In this document: positions 22,475 to 35,122 of the stretch, one piece after another | Numbering within the stretch: the first letter of the stretch is position 1 | Layout: every line of letters starts with the position of its first letter | Source of the DNA: Tenrec ecaudatus | Taxonomy: Eukaryota; Chordata; Mammalia; Afrosoricida; Tenrecidae | Assembly (NCBI RefSeq): GCF_050624435.1 | Contig: NC_134537.1 | Coordinates: 14,814,584-14,878,583, forward strand | Reading direction: 5' to 3' | DNA length: 64,000 nucleotides | Notes under the pieces: model-generated | What the model saw: only the letters and a program-made list of their open reading frames with translations | What the model was told of the DNA's origin: nothing | Databases searched by the model: none | Translations under genes and position numbers: made by a program

Positions 22475-23660
22475 TTGTTATTAGGGCCCATCACGTCAGT
22501 TCTGACCCAGAGCAACGCTGTGCAAAGCAGAACAAAACACTGCTTGGTTCTGGGCCATCCTCACAACCTGCCCTATGCTGAGCCCATAGATTCAACCACT
22601 GCGTCAATCCATCTCATCAAGGCCTGTCCTCTTTTTTTGCAGCCCTTGCACTTTACCAAACATGATGTCCTTCTCCAGGGACTGGTCTCTCCTGACAGCA
22701 TATCCAAAGTATGTAAGCGGAAATCGTGCCATCTGCTTCTAAGGAGCACTCTGGCCATACTCCTTCCAATGGAAACTGGGTTGTCCTTGGAGCAATCCAT
22801 GGTACTTTCAATATTCTTCTGCAGGATCACAATTCAAATGCATTGATTCTTCTGTGGCCTTCCTTAGTCAATGGCCAACTTTCACATGCGTGTGAGGCAG
22901 TGGAGAATACCATGGCTTGGGACAGCCCCACCTTAATCCTCAAAGTAACGTCCTTGCTCTTCAGTACTCTAAAGGGGTCATGTGCAGCAGATTTATCTAG
23001 TGCAGTATGTCTTCTGATCTCTTCACTACTGCTTCCATGGGCACTAATTGTGGATCCAAGTAAGACACAATCATTGACAATTTCAACCTTTTCTCAATTT
23101 ATCACGATGATACCTATTGGTCCACCTGTAAGGATTTTTACCTTTTTTACACTGAGTTGTAATCCATATTGAAGTCTACAATCCTTGCTCTTCATCAGGA
23201 AATGCTTTGATTCTTCCTCACTTTCAGCAAGCAGTTTTGTCTTCTGTATACCACAGGTTAATAAACCTTCCTCCAATCCCAATACCGAATTCTTTTACAT
23301 ATAATCCAGTTCTCGATGATTTTCTCAGCATACAGATTGAACAAGTGTGGTGAGAGGCTACGACTCTGAACCACACCTTTCCTGATTTTAAACCAAGCAA
23401 TACTTCCTTGATCTGTTCACACAACTGCCTCTTGATCCATGTAGAAGTTCCGCATGAACACAATGAAATGTTCTGGAATTCCCATTCTTCCACAGTTTAT
23501 TATGGTCTGCACAGTTAAATGCCTTTGCATAGTCAATAAAACACAAGGAGACATTTTTTCTGGACTTCTCTATTTTAGGCCAAGCTCTATCTGACACTAG
23601 CAATGATATCCCTGGCTTGGCAGTGGCTTCCAATTTATATCTAGGGAAACATCTAACTTT
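22475..23660 (-). pseudogene. RTE reverse transcriptase to 3' end, broken
   Basis: On the minus strand, starting near 23,650, the RTE ORF reads 'VSLCFIDYAKAFNCADHNKL' (RT palm, first catalytic Asp region), then an RNA-binding/thumb region with 'LLAESEEESKHFLMKSKDC' (23,170-23,240), then the C-terminal tail, ending at 22,475 in the shared 3' terminus (complement of 'taataacaacacc'). Stops and frameshifts throughout. Its 5' end overlaps by roughly 60 bp, in element coordinates, the end of the plus-strand piece at 21,930-22,468. Confidence 0.85.
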
Positions 23661-25577
23661 CTGTAAGCCTTACCATTAGACAGGTATCCAGTGCAAACAG
23701 TGTAGGATGTGTCTGCCTAAATTGTGGTCTGTTGTGAAGGTATGTGACATTTTGAGGTCCTTTTAATGTTCAGGGTTAATTTAGGATAATTGGGGTGGTC
23801 ACTTAAGTTACAGCTGCCCCCATTGATCCTCTGTATTATTGTGACTTTTGTTTTTTATGTAATTTCATTTTTTAACTTTACAGAATTTCTGTTCAGCACT
23901 CTGCGTGGCAGCCTATATCATAGTAGATAGATGTATCTGTTTCCAGAAACAAACAAATTATTTGAGCAGGGAACCGCAGTAGCCTTGAGATGGCTTCAGA
24001 GAGTATCTTTTTCTTTTTGCGCCTAGATGTTAACTTCTACGTCAGTCACAAACTCCTGGCAATCCTTTATAAGACAGAATAAAACACTTCCAAATCTTGT
24101 GCCACCCCATGATCAAAGGCAACCCAGAGAGTTTTCTCTTGCTGATTTGGGAAGTATAAGCAGGCCTTTATTTCTAGTCCATTGTAGTCTGGAAGCTCTG
24201 CTAAATCTGGCTCAACATCCTAGCAACAGACAGACTTCCAAGAACCCATAGGTAGTTGCCACACTCAAGGTGTATTGGCTGGTAATTAAACCTGTGTGTC
24301 CAACAAAGAAGGCAGGAATTCTAAATACCCACACAACTGAATACCCAATGCCTGCTGACATTTATGTATGAGTCCATAAAAGAGGTTATTAGAAAACTGT
24401 GGTTTTAACCATACACACTGACTCTTCAGTCAATGACATTATCATTAATGTACTTGGAGGCTTGGAATATTATTCATTTTTCAGACAACTTCATTTTCTT
24501 GATGGTACAACCCTAAAGTACATTAATATTCTATAGGGAGTAACATTTTGATATTATAATTCCAGGTAAAGTCATACCAACTGAGAAAACGTCATACGGA
24601 ACAAATCTGAAGCATGTACCTTGTTTGGATGAGCCTAAGAGGAATGAAGAGGTAGAATGTTTTGCTATTTCTTCATCTTTAGTCTGTTATGTTCTTTGGA
24701 TATGACCATGTTTCTCAGATTCTCATGTTGTGGTTATCAATCATCCGAAACACCTTTGTCATAAGGCTATTTCTCTGGAAATTATAATTTTCCTTTTACA
24801 AAAATGGTGTGAAAAATAACCATGGCCCTCAAAGATCTGAAAAAACTTATAAAAGAACGACTCACTAGAAAATGACTCCCTTGCACCTTCTTCTACTCTT
24901 CTCCTTCCACCTTTACTGGAGTCGTCTCTCGCTTCCGCTGATAAATACAACACGGTTGCGTGATGTTACAATTGATGTGCCAATTTTATGAGGGGACCTC
25001 AAACTGTGGGAGAAAATCATAGGAGTGCATTTTTCCATGGACTCTTTGCTGACCCCTCATGTTTACTGTACATTTTGGATTACTGTTTGCATTCCCTGTT
25101 TTTCTTGTTTCATCGATATGTTTAATTTATGGACATTATTTGATTTACCCGAGATGGTGATTGAATGCAACAAAAATCATCCCATTAAAATGAATGGAAC
25201 AATTGCTTAATTTAAGAGGCTCAAAGTAACCATTTTCAGCAAAAGTCAAAACTGTTAAGCAAAGAATCAATGTACTTACCCTTGACTTTTCAGCAGCTAT
25301 GCAGATTGTTTGTCTCCTGCTGTTTTAGTGAAGGGGCTACAGGCCTTCAGTGGTTAAATGTGAATTGTAAGGAGTATCATTTCTGTGCCCTGGGGCTACA
25401 AATGCTAGTCAGTCTTTTGTTTTCATCCAGAGAATGGAACATGAAAAGAAGCTCTACTGTAATGATCACATTGCAAGTCAAAAGCATTCTCTCTTGTCAT
25501 CAAATAATCACAGCCAGGACATTTTGGAAACAGCTTGATTTCATATAATTTATCAGGAATTTGGTACGTTAAGAAAG
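23661..25577. other. Unassigned, no gene seen
   Basis: No recognised repeats or exons over about 1.9 kb; frames are at most 92 codons and unfamiliar. Together with 26.0-27.3 kb it is among the longer repeat-poor stretches. Confidence 0.4.
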
Positions 25578-25997
25578 TATGGTAGTTACATAATTCCGTG
25601 TCAACTTGAAGTGTAGGGGTGGAGTCCAGCCCGTCAATCAGGTCATGGCCTATTGCTTCCTCCTGTGGGTGTGATCTTCTCATAGGAGGGTCCTGGGAGC
25701 CTCCCCGCTTCTCTCTACCTTCACCTTCTTGTTGACACCATGTGGAATTCTGCATGAGCCCTGGAGATGAATCCACTAACACTGGATCCATAAGACTCTG
25801 CACCCACCAACCTGTGATGTTCCTGCATTCTGCATCATCGCATGTGGCTGTACGAGTCTGAAGAGGGGCTTATGGACTTGATCTGGACTGGACTGGGATG
25901 TTTGCTTGATATAGAATTACGTTCTGATATAAAGCTCGCTCTTAAACATATATGAGTGTCTTTAGATTAGTTTTCCTAGTCAACTTGGCCTAACACA
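25578..25997 (+). repeat. MaLR-like LTR, family B
   Basis: Starts 'tatggtagttacataattcc' (TG decayed to TA) and ends 'cctaacaca'. Shares 'aagtgtaggggtggagtcc', 'ccaacctgtgatgttcctgc', 'gagtctgaagaggggcttat' and 'actggactgggatgtttgc' with 6,725-7,228 and 41,150-41,605. Flanks GAAAG and GAAGA match at 4 of 5 bases, consistent with an aged 5-bp target duplication. Confidence 0.75.
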
Positions 25998-27324
25998 GAA
26001 GAGAAGAAGTAGAAAATTTAGGAACAAATTAACATTGCCACTGGTAATCTCACCTGCATTTACTAATAAATGTGAAAAAATTGAGGAATGAAAAGGATTC
26101 TAAGAGATATACAGTGTAAGGACACAAAAGCTTTATTAATTTTCCAAGAATGGTCTGTTTTTGTTTTTCTTTCTGTTTACCTCCCAACCCCCACTTTTGG
26201 AATGAAAATACTGAGGATAAAATAAGTAGTATTTTTCCAGTGTGCATGTGCATAAAATTTAATAACTTGATAAAAATAAACACGTGGTTAAATAAAGCAT
26301 TGTATTAGATAATTCATCTTATACAATGTGAAATTGTGCTGACTTGAACATTCCTTCATGCACAATTATATTACATTTTCAATCAAGATGATTTCATTAT
26401 ACCATTATTTGTTGATTTTATTTTCTTTCAATGTGGGCACTATACCATTAGAATGTCAGCAATTAAATGAAGGAAAGCACAAAAGGAAGATTCACTAAGC
26501 TCCCCTTTGCACTTGTTGTCACACATCACTGCCAGGAGAATCCAGCACACCTAGGGGACTCCACTGAGAAATGGCACCGCAAACTCTTAGATGCTTTTTC
26601 TAGACTTTTCGTTTTGCTGATTTCAAACTTTAACCTTTCATTGCCATGAATTGTAATTATACTGTTAGTAGAAGTGATGTCACCTTTAGTGGAAATTTAG
26701 AAATGACTGGACAAACAGGCACTATTTACATTGTAAATATTTTGCTATATTGTCCTTGTATACTACTTCATTTATGCTTTATTAATTAAAAGCATAACTT
26801 AATAGGTTTTAGATGTTATTAAATGTGTTTATAGACACATATACAAGTTAAACAAATTATTGTCTATAACTTAGGCAATTTGACATAAACAAATTATAAA
26901 CAGTTTTACAAATATTTACTAACCCAATGTATATGTGTGTTTGCTTAGTTACTTCCCCATTGGTGGACATTTAAGTATTATTAAATTTTCATTATTATAT
27001 ATATTTGGATGCCATTGAGCTTTCAGCATTCTATTAGACTGAAGTACTGCATTAAGCGAGATTCCATGAGTAGACTGTCTAGCTCAAGGATCATGAACAT
27101 TTTGAAGTGTGACTAGATAAATAGGATTACACAAAGAATTCTTAAAGAAAAATAGACGATTCCAATAGCGATATTTTGTTGTCTAAGACCATTCCAGCTC
27201 CAGCAACTATCAGACTCTGATACATTGAGAGATATTGTGTAAATTGGAATGTCTCTTTGAGAAATTTAATAATAGAGACTTGGGAGAGTAGGATTAAAAG
27301 CAGATAAGCAAGATGTAACAGTAA
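25998..27324. other. AT-rich, unassigned
   Basis: No exon or named repeat; 26,930-27,020 may be an old L1 scrap ('ccattggtggacatttaag'). Confidence 0.4.
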
Positions 27325-27329
27325 CCAGG

Positions 27330-27897
27330 TGAGGTAGCTAGTTTATTTTGCCAACCTGGCCAGTAAACACATGTGAGATTAATTGAAGGGAGGAGAGATA
27401 AATGGCTCCATGAGCCTCACCTCTCTTGTCTCTTGCTCTTTGATCATAAGACCAGTGTGCGGCTGCCTTGCTTGTTCTGTGCCTCAATTTACAAGCCACA
27501 CTACCTGTGGGACACCTCATCCATGGACTATGTCGATGTAGCTTGAGGTCTCTTCAAGACCTGCTTCGCCACACCATTGGAATTTACATCTCTTGAACTG
27601 GGAACTGTCGGACCCTGTCATCCGGCTGACTGTTGGTGACCTGCCTTGCTGTTTGTTGCCGGTTGCCTGAATAACCTGAATTTCTATACGGATGACTACC
27701 GAGCGGCCCTCAAGACTTGAAGGACTGCCAGTGTCTCACAACTGTTTCACGGGAGTGAGTTGCACTGAGCCATTTGTGCTGCTTTATAATTTAATTATTG
27801 GTTTATTTCTTATGTTATACATCTATCTAACTGTATAAATATATACATAATTATTAGCATTCTGGTTTGGTTTCTCTAGAGAGCTCTGTCTAACACA
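27330..27897 (+). repeat. MaLR-like LTR, family A, perfect 5-bp TSD
   Basis: A 568-bp unit from TG (27,330) to CA (27,897), flanked by CCAGG at 27,325-27,329 and 27,898-27,902. Opposite in orientation to the 9,603-10,156 copy and co-linear with it ('tttgccaacctggccagt' at the 5' end, 'tttctctagagagctctgtc' and 'taacaca' at the 3' end). MLT1-like on both ends. No internal ERV sequence follows, so it is a solo LTR. Confidence 0.85.
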
Positions 27898-27902
27898 CCA
27901 GG

Positions 27903-28897
27903 GGTAGTGCAACAAGGATAATTAAAGAGGATATAATGGGATTTGGGGAAATGATTTATATCTAACTTACATTCTCCTTAACAAAAAACTTCTAATGTTT
28001 GTTCAGACTCTGTCTTCAAGAAGTTCAGACAAGGCATATGGAAATTTACAGAGGTTAATACACAAAAGCTTACAAATGTAAACTTCAAAGCAATGTCTGC
28101 AGAGCTGGCAGGCTGTGGGTGTGTAAAGTAGCTGGCTGGGTTAGCGATAGAAGCTTTTGGAACACAAAAAGCCACAAAAGAGGCTTTTATCAGCTTCTTG
28201 GTGATTTTGAATTTGGGGTGCAGGTGTATGGAGAAGCTGGAATGATACTTTCCTAATTTATATAGAGAGAAGTAGCTAAAAGTGTATTCCATTTTCAGGT
28301 TTGCAATTTCCCTATGGGCCAGGAAGTTTGCTAATGTCTGACTTGGAAATTTCAATCTAACAATTTGCTTAAAATTATAAAATAAGACTACCAGTAATTG
28401 GGTTCAAATGAAAAAAATGAAAGGTCAAAAGGAATGAAATGGTTCACTTATCTAGGAAGGAGTGAACAGGAGACACATGGAGAATATTAGTTTTTACTTC
28501 ATACCCATGATATTGCCACATATTAAAATAACAATAATAATAATCAATGAAATCATCAGAACCACACCAATAGTAAAAAATGTTGAAGCCAAAGTACATC
28601 AGTGTGTATCCAATTGGTACCATAACTTCATGAATAGTAATTATTTAAAATAAAGTTAAAACACACTATATAGATTCTATATCTCTAGTAGCTATGTCCT
28701 AAGAAACAAGTCAACCAAAATTGAAATTGTATTCTGTGGTAGTATTGTTGGCATTCATGTTGATATTGTTCTTATGGTATTTGGTGTGATGGTGTCTTGA
28801 AAAAGAAAAAAATTCATTTTGAAAAAAGGTGAAAATTAGAGAAATATATTAACTACAATAAATCAAAATATTATATATAATATTTTATTTTTTGTTT
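27903..28897. other. Unassigned, no gene seen
   Basis: A 125-codon minus-strand frame (28,355-27,978) has no recognised motif. No repeat identified. Confidence 0.35.
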
Positions 28898-29025
28898 TGT
28901 TTTTTAAATCATTTTATTCGGGGCTCATACAACTCTCATCACAATCCATAAATACATCAATTGTATGAAGTACATTAGTACATTCGTTACCTTCATAATC
29001 CTCAAAATGTTTGCTCTCCACGTAT
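28898..29025 (-). mobile_element. L1 3' end, severely truncated
   Basis: Only the last ~115 bases of the L1 3' UTR plus tail: 'tcattttattcggggctcat', 'caactctcatcacaatccat', 'gtatgaagtacattagtaca'. Lies just upstream of the RTE element. Confidence 0.8.
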
Positions 29026-29049
29026 AATATTTTATATAGAGAGTTTACA

Positions 29050-30310
29050 TCATAATGATTTTCTGAAAGAAACTCACTGCTCGGTTTGAGCATCATAAGC
29101 ATTTTCATGCATGTGTCATACTGTGGTGGCTGGTGTTGCTGTGATGTTGGAAGCTGTGTCACTAGTAATTCGAATGTTAACAGGGTCACAGAAAAGGAAC
29201 CGGTTGCAGCAGAGCATCCAGACTAAGAACAGACAACGAAGAAGGAGTTTGCTCTGCACTTCACAGGAAGAAACCACTGAAAACCTTATGAATGCTTCGA
29301 AGCACTGTCAAATACTGAAAGCCTAAACAAAAGAAGCAGAACATTGTCAGAGATGCAGCAGGAGGATAGGCCCCTCCTGTCCGAGGGCACCAGAGATGTG
29401 AGTGAAGAGGTGACCATTTCTTGGAGAGGAGTTGCCCATGGTGACCTGAGTTGGGTAAAGCTTGTGGGAGAGAAGCCTTTGGGAAGCTCATTTGCCAATG
29501 GGGCGTGACTCAAAGTAAAGAGAAGCAGCCTCAACCATCTTGTAAGAATTCTAATTTGTAATGTGCAAAATATGAATTTAGGAAAGCTGGAAGTGGTCAA
29601 ATGAAATGGGATGCATGAAGATCAATAACCTACACATTGGTGGAAATGGATGGGTATTGACCATTTTGAATCAGAAAATCATATGATTTACTCTGCCAGG
29701 AATAATGCAATCAAGAGAAACAGTGTATCATTGTCAAAGAGAAATCATTGTCAAAAAGGACATTGCAAAATCAATCATGAAATGCAATGCTAACTGTGAT
29801 TGGATTATATCTATCTGCCTTTAAGGAAATTCAATCAATAAAACTATAATTTAACTTTATGCATCAACCACAAAAGCTAGTGATGAAGAAATTGAAGAAT
29901 TCTACCAACAATTTCACATGGCATTTGATCAAACATGCAATCTAGATGCATTGATAGTTATTGGTGATTGGAATACAAAAGTTGGAAACAAAGAGGAAGG
30001 AACAGTAGTTGGAAATATGGACTTAGTGATAAAAATAAAGCTGGAGATATGATAGAAGTTTGCAAAACCAATGAATCATTCATAGCAAATACCTTTTTTT
30101 TAATAACACAAAAGGCAACTGACTAAACACATGGACTCCAGTGGAGAAAGTACACAGAAATCAAATTGACTACATCTGTGGGAAGACAGGATGGAGAAGC
30201 TTAATGTCAGCAGCTAAAACCAGACCAGGGGCCAACTGTGGAACAGACCATCAATTGTTCATATGAAAGTTCACAATAAAGTTGAAGAAAAGTAAACAAT
30301 ACGCCCGATC
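29050..30310 (+). pseudogene. RTE LINE: 5' UTR and endonuclease domain
   Basis: The 5' part of the longest RTE element in the window. About 0.5 kb of leader precedes an ATG at 29,572 ('MNLGKLEVVK', then a stop). The apurinic-type endonuclease domain follows, shifted between frames. 'LIVIGDWNTKVG' (29,951-29,986) carries the conserved Asp/Asn pair, 'NQIDYI' (30,159-30,176) the next block, and 'CGTDHQL' (about 30,234-30,254) the catalytic Asp-His pair, with Ser replaced by Thr. In live RTE elements this enzyme nicks the target DNA before reverse transcription. At least six stops are seen, so it is inactive. An L1 interrupts it downstream. Confidence 0.85.
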
Positions 30311-30479
30311 TGATCCCACCACATTGAGGGAAAACACTAAGGGTTTGGAACAGAACAGTAAGGGGAACAGATCAATGAAGTTCCCAGGGAAGACCAAAAA
30401 TAGACTTTGGGGCCAGGCCTTGGTGTCCCATCAGACTCGACTGGAAAACACTCCTAAAGGTTAACAATCGGTCCTTGAA

Positions 30480-32222
30480 CGACTTACAAGCCTTTCTTTC
30501 TTGTTGTTGTATTTTGTTGGGGTTTTTTTGGTCATTGGCTTGTTGTTATTGTTGCTGTTTTGTTTTCTTTGTTGGTTTTGCTCTGTCTTGTTTTTGAGCA
30601 TGTTATTATCTCTTCAGGTCTGTCTAAATAAAATAGGCTGGATGAACCATCTGGAGGAGGAAACAATGGGACCAACACTTCCAGGGGGACATGGGAAAGG
30701 GGGAGGTGGGGGTGGGAGGAAGTGGTGTTAACAAACCCAGGGAACAACAAGTGATCCAAATCAATGATGAGGAGGGTGTAGGAGGCCTGGTGGGGTGTGA
30801 TCAAGGGTAATGTAACTGAGAGGAATTAAAGAAACCCAAATGAAGGCTGAACATGATAATGGGACAAGAGGAAAGTAAAAGGAAATAGAGGAAAGATCTA
30901 GGAGGCAAAAGGCATTTATAGCGGTCTAAATAAAGGCATGTACATATGTAAATATATTTATGAGGATAGGAAAATAGATCTATGTGCATATATGTATAGG
31001 TTTAATATTCAGGCAGCAGATGGACATTGGACTTCCCCTCAAGTACTTCCTCGATGCAAGAATAATTTGTTCTATTGAAATGGCATTTCATGATACTCAC
31101 CTTCCTGACACAATCGCTGAAGACAAAGCACATGCATAAACAAATGTGGTGAAGAAAGCTGATGGTGCCTGGCTTTCAAAAGATATAGCATCTGGGGTCT
31201 TAAAGGTTTGAAGGTAAACAAGTGACCATCTAGCTCAGAAGCAACAATGTCCACATGCAAGAAGCACACCAGCCTGCGTGATCACGAGGTGCTGAAGGGA
31301 TCAGTTACCAGGCATCAAAGAAAAAAAAATCATATCATTGTGTGCTTATCTCCCTGATATGATCACTGAAGACAAATGTGGTGAAGAATGCTGATGGTGA
31401 CTGGCTATCAAAATATATAGTGTCTGGGTTCTTAAAGTCTTGAAGGTAAACAAACAGTCATCTAGCTCAGAAGCAATGAAGCCCACATGGAAGAAGCACA
31501 CCAGCCTGTGCAATCAAGAGGCGTTGAATGGATCGGGTACCAGGCACCAGAACAAAAATATCATACCATTGTGAATAAGGGGGAGTGCAGAATGGAGACC
31601 CAAATCCCCTCTGTAGTCAATTGGACATCCCCTTAAAGAAGGGTCACCGGGAGGAGATGAGCTAGTCAAGGTGCAGTGAAGCAACAATGAAACATACAAC
31701 TTTCCTCTAGTTTCTAAATGCTTCCTACACCCCTTCTCCCCCAACTATCATGATCCAAATTCTACCTTACAAATCTGGCTAGCCCAGAGGATGTACACTG
31801 GTACAGATAGGGACTGAAAACACAGGGATTCCGGGACAGATGATCGATTCAGGACCAGTGGTGAGAGTGGTGATATCAGGAGGTTGGAGGGTGGGTGGGG
31901 TGGAAAGGGGGAACCAATTACAAGGATATACATATAATCTCCTCCCTGGGGAATGGACAACAGAAAAGTGGGTGAAGGAAGATATCAGAGAGTGTAAGAT
32001 ATGACAAAATAATAATTTATAAATTATCAAGGGTTCATGAGGGAGGGTGGCACAGGGAGGGAGGGGGGGGAATGAGGAGCTGATGCCAGGGGTTTAAGTG
32101 GGGAGCAAAGGCTTTGAGAATGATGAGGGCAGTAAATGTACAAATGTGCTTTACACAATGGATATATTTATGGATTGTGATAGGAGTTGTATAAACCCCT
32201 AATAAAATGATTTTTTTAAGTA
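30480..32222 (+). mobile_element. L1 3' UTR (1.7 kb) inserted in the RTE element
   Basis: The longest L1 3' UTR copy: T/G-rich start ('ttgttgttgtattttgttgg'), 'ggtctgtctaaataaaatag', a G-rich tract (30,690-30,722), then both ~240-bp modules in plus orientation (about 31,080-31,555), 'gtagaatttggatcatg'-type blocks in sense complement, and the 3' end 'aacccctaataaaatgattt'. RTE sequence lies on both sides, so the L1 is the later insertion. No coding sequence. The exact left junction is uncertain by tens of bases. Confidence 0.85.
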
Positions 32223-33715
32223 AATGAATCCACAAGGGTCAAAATTTGACCTTGCATTTATACTGTCTGAATTCTGGGGACATCTCAAGAACAGATTTCA
32301 TTCCTTGAACATTAATGACAGAACACGTGATGAGGTGTGGAAGGACACCAAGATCATCATTCGTGGATAAAGTAAAAGGTCATTAAAAAGACAGGAAAGG
32401 AAGAAAATATCAGATAAGTGGCTTTAAGGAGAGACTCAGAAATGTGCTGTTAATCATAGGGCAGCAAAAGCAAATGGAAGAAAGGATGAAGTCAAAGATC
32501 TTAATAGGAAATTTCAAAGAGAAGCTCAAGAAGACAATGCCAAATATTACAATAAACTGTGCAACAACCTAGAATTAGAAAACCAAAAAAGAGGAACATG
32601 TTCAGCATATCTGAAACTGAAATAACTCAAGAAAAAAACCTGACACCTCAAATTGCAATTTTGAAATAGTGAATGATGCATGAAGCATCAAGACAAGATG
32701 GAAATGATACACAAAGTCACTGTACCAAAAAGAACTAATTGAAAGTCCACCATTTCAGAAGGTAGCATATGAGCAAGAACCAGTCGTACTGAAGGAAGAA
32801 GTTCAAACTGGCCTGAATGCATTAGCCAAGCACAAGGCACTGGTAATTGCTGAAATACACACTGAATAGTCTTGCCAAGCTGAAGAAACACTGGAAGCAC
32901 TTACTCACATTAACATTAGAGGGAAGTTTATTAACGCGCAGTATGCAGATGACACAAACTTGCTTGCTGAGAGTGAGGAGGAATTGAAGCACTCACTGAT
33001 GAAGATCAAGGATTGTAGTCTTCAGTGTGGATTGCAATTCAACATAAGGAACACAAAATGTCTCAAAACTGTACCAAAAGGTAACTCATGATAAATGGAG
33101 AAAATGTTGACGTTGTGAAGGATTTTGTTTTGCTTGGATCCACAACCAGTGCCCATGGAAGCAGTAGTGAAGAGATCAAAAGACATACTGCACTAGGTAA
33201 ATCTGCTGCACATGACCTCTTTAGAGTACTGAAGAGCAAGGACGTGACTTTGAGGATTAAGGTGGGGCTGACCCAAGCCATGGCATTCTCCACTGCCTCA
33301 CACGCATGTGAAAGTTGGCCATTGACTAAGGAAGACCATAGAAAAATCAATGTTTCTAAATTGTGGTCCTGGGGAAGAAGATTGAAAGTACCATGGACTA
33401 CTCAAAGGACTTACCAATCTGTCTTGAAAGAAGTAAGGCCAGAGTGCTCCTTAGAGGCAAGGATGACAAGACTTCATCTTACATACTTTGGACATGCTGT
33501 CAGGAGAGACCAGTCCCTGGAGAAGGACATCATGTTTGGTGAAGTAGAAGGATGCAAAACAGAGAAAGGCCCTTGGTGAGATGTATTGGTACGTGGCTGC
33601 ATCAGTGGGCTCAGACAGAGGACCAATTGTGAGGATGGTCTAGGAGCAAGTACTGTTTCGTTCTGTGCATAATGTTGTTATGGCTCAAACCTGACTTGAT
33701 GGCATGTAACCAGAA
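32223..33715 (+). pseudogene. RTE LINE: linker and reverse-transcriptase tail
   Basis: Continues the element broken at 30,310. The linker between endonuclease and RT (32,225-32,880) is followed by an abrupt jump to the RT motif 'QYADDTNLLAESEEELKHSL' at 32,939. The YADD catalytic box (32,942-32,953) is intact, but the fingers and first palm motif are deleted. From 33,088 a 163-codon frame covers the C-terminal region ('FVLLGSTTSAHGSSSEEIKR', 'THASHACESWPLTKED'-like, 'HLTYFGHAVRRDQSLEKDIM'). The 3' end 'ggcatgtaacc' closes at about 33,715. The internal deletion and stops make it non-autonomous and dead. Confidence 0.85.
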
Positions 33716-35122
33716 TGGTCACACAGTGATTTATACTGCCTTTTCTAGCAGTATTTCAGAATTGGTGGGCTTTCATCTATTAATATTTGCTTGATTGTTT
33801 CATCAAGGGTTTAAAAGAGTGATTTTAAGTTTTAATAATTCTCCTGAATTTACTAGTGATTTTTCTTCAATAACCGATAAGTCAGTCATTTCAGCCTACC
33901 TGTGGCTCTTTGGGTAAAAAGATGTAATAGTCTAATGCTGTAAAGAATATCACCTAGGGAACCTATGGGGCAGTAACTAAAAGAAGGTAAACATTTTTAA
34001 TGAATGGATGTCAACTCTCGAACCATTTTAAACGATATATGTCAGAAAATCACATTGTGTTTTTCCTCATGAGATTCAATTGGAAGGACACATCATATCC
34101 CATATCTATTTAGATGTAGCTGAATCTAATAATGTCTGGATTTACTGACAGCTTACCTGGAGAAACATAGCTGTGGAGAAATGTGTTAATTAACGCCACA
34201 CTAATATAATCTGTCCGATGAAATGCGGGCTATTTTTCCATTCAAATAATCTTATTTTCAATTTTTTTTAAAAAAAGGAATAACTGGGCCTGGGAAGAGT
34301 CATTAGCATGCAATACAAAGATGCTCACATCTTGTTCCTACTCCCATAGGTCTGAATGAAAGCCGAAAAGCTGAAGCACTTCATGTATATAAATAGAGCA
34401 GCCTAAAAATGGAGTTTAAACTCCATCTGTAGAATTGACATGAGTCTGGAATCCATGTTGCATTTTAAAATTGTCTTTTAAAAAACAGTTGTCTTTCTCC
34501 CCTTGCCTTAAGTTTTAGACATGACATCTTCATATGAGCTTCAGGAAAATTGCAGGGAAGCGTGTGTGTGACCTCCGTGGGTTATAGAAAGGAGGAGAAA
34601 CTCCAGGTCAGCCCAAGTCCAAGTGACACAAGGCAGAGATCAAGCATGGCTTTACCTCGTCCTTTGGTATGCTATTCTGAAACCGACCATCCCTCCATGG
34701 CCCTCTCCTTCTTTGATGAGTTCGATAACTCATTGCCATGGCCATGCAGAATTCATAGGAAACACTCAGGATTGTGGAGGTTCACAGGTCACACATGCTG
34801 TGAATACAGGTCTTTTCTACAGTGCCTCTTCTAAGTCCTAATGGCAGGCATGTCTTTTGGTCCTTAGCACCTCAGCCACAGTCCCTTGGCCTCTATTTCC
34901 TTGGGCTTGGAAGACTGCTCCCTGCACTGCCTCATGGTCTCAGCAGGGCTCCTCTGCTCTTTTTCATGACTATTTTTTCACTCTGATATTTCTGTGGTAT
35001 AGTCAGCTGGATTTGAAGGTGTCTCTAAGGAGCATTCTGCTATACTTGTTCTATGCAGACCTGTTTGTTCTTTGGGCAGTCCACAGGGTACTTTATTTTT
35101 TTCACATCAATTTGCATATATT
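33716..35122. other. Repeat-poor stretch
   Basis: No exon or known repeat recognised. Holds a TATA-like tatataaatag (34,386-34,396) followed by an 18-bp perfect palindrome (34,409-34,426). Frames up to 94 codons are unfamiliar. Confidence 0.4.

Noticed and set aside
22475-23660. Twin-priming inversion of an RTE element
   Set aside because: In twin priming the inverted piece lies 5' of the 3' piece; here the plus-strand piece abuts the 3' end of the other, so the layout does not fit.
33088-33579. 163-codon plus-strand open frame as a host gene
   Set aside because: Its translation is the C-terminal part of the RTE LINE protein and is co-linear with four other broken copies in the window.
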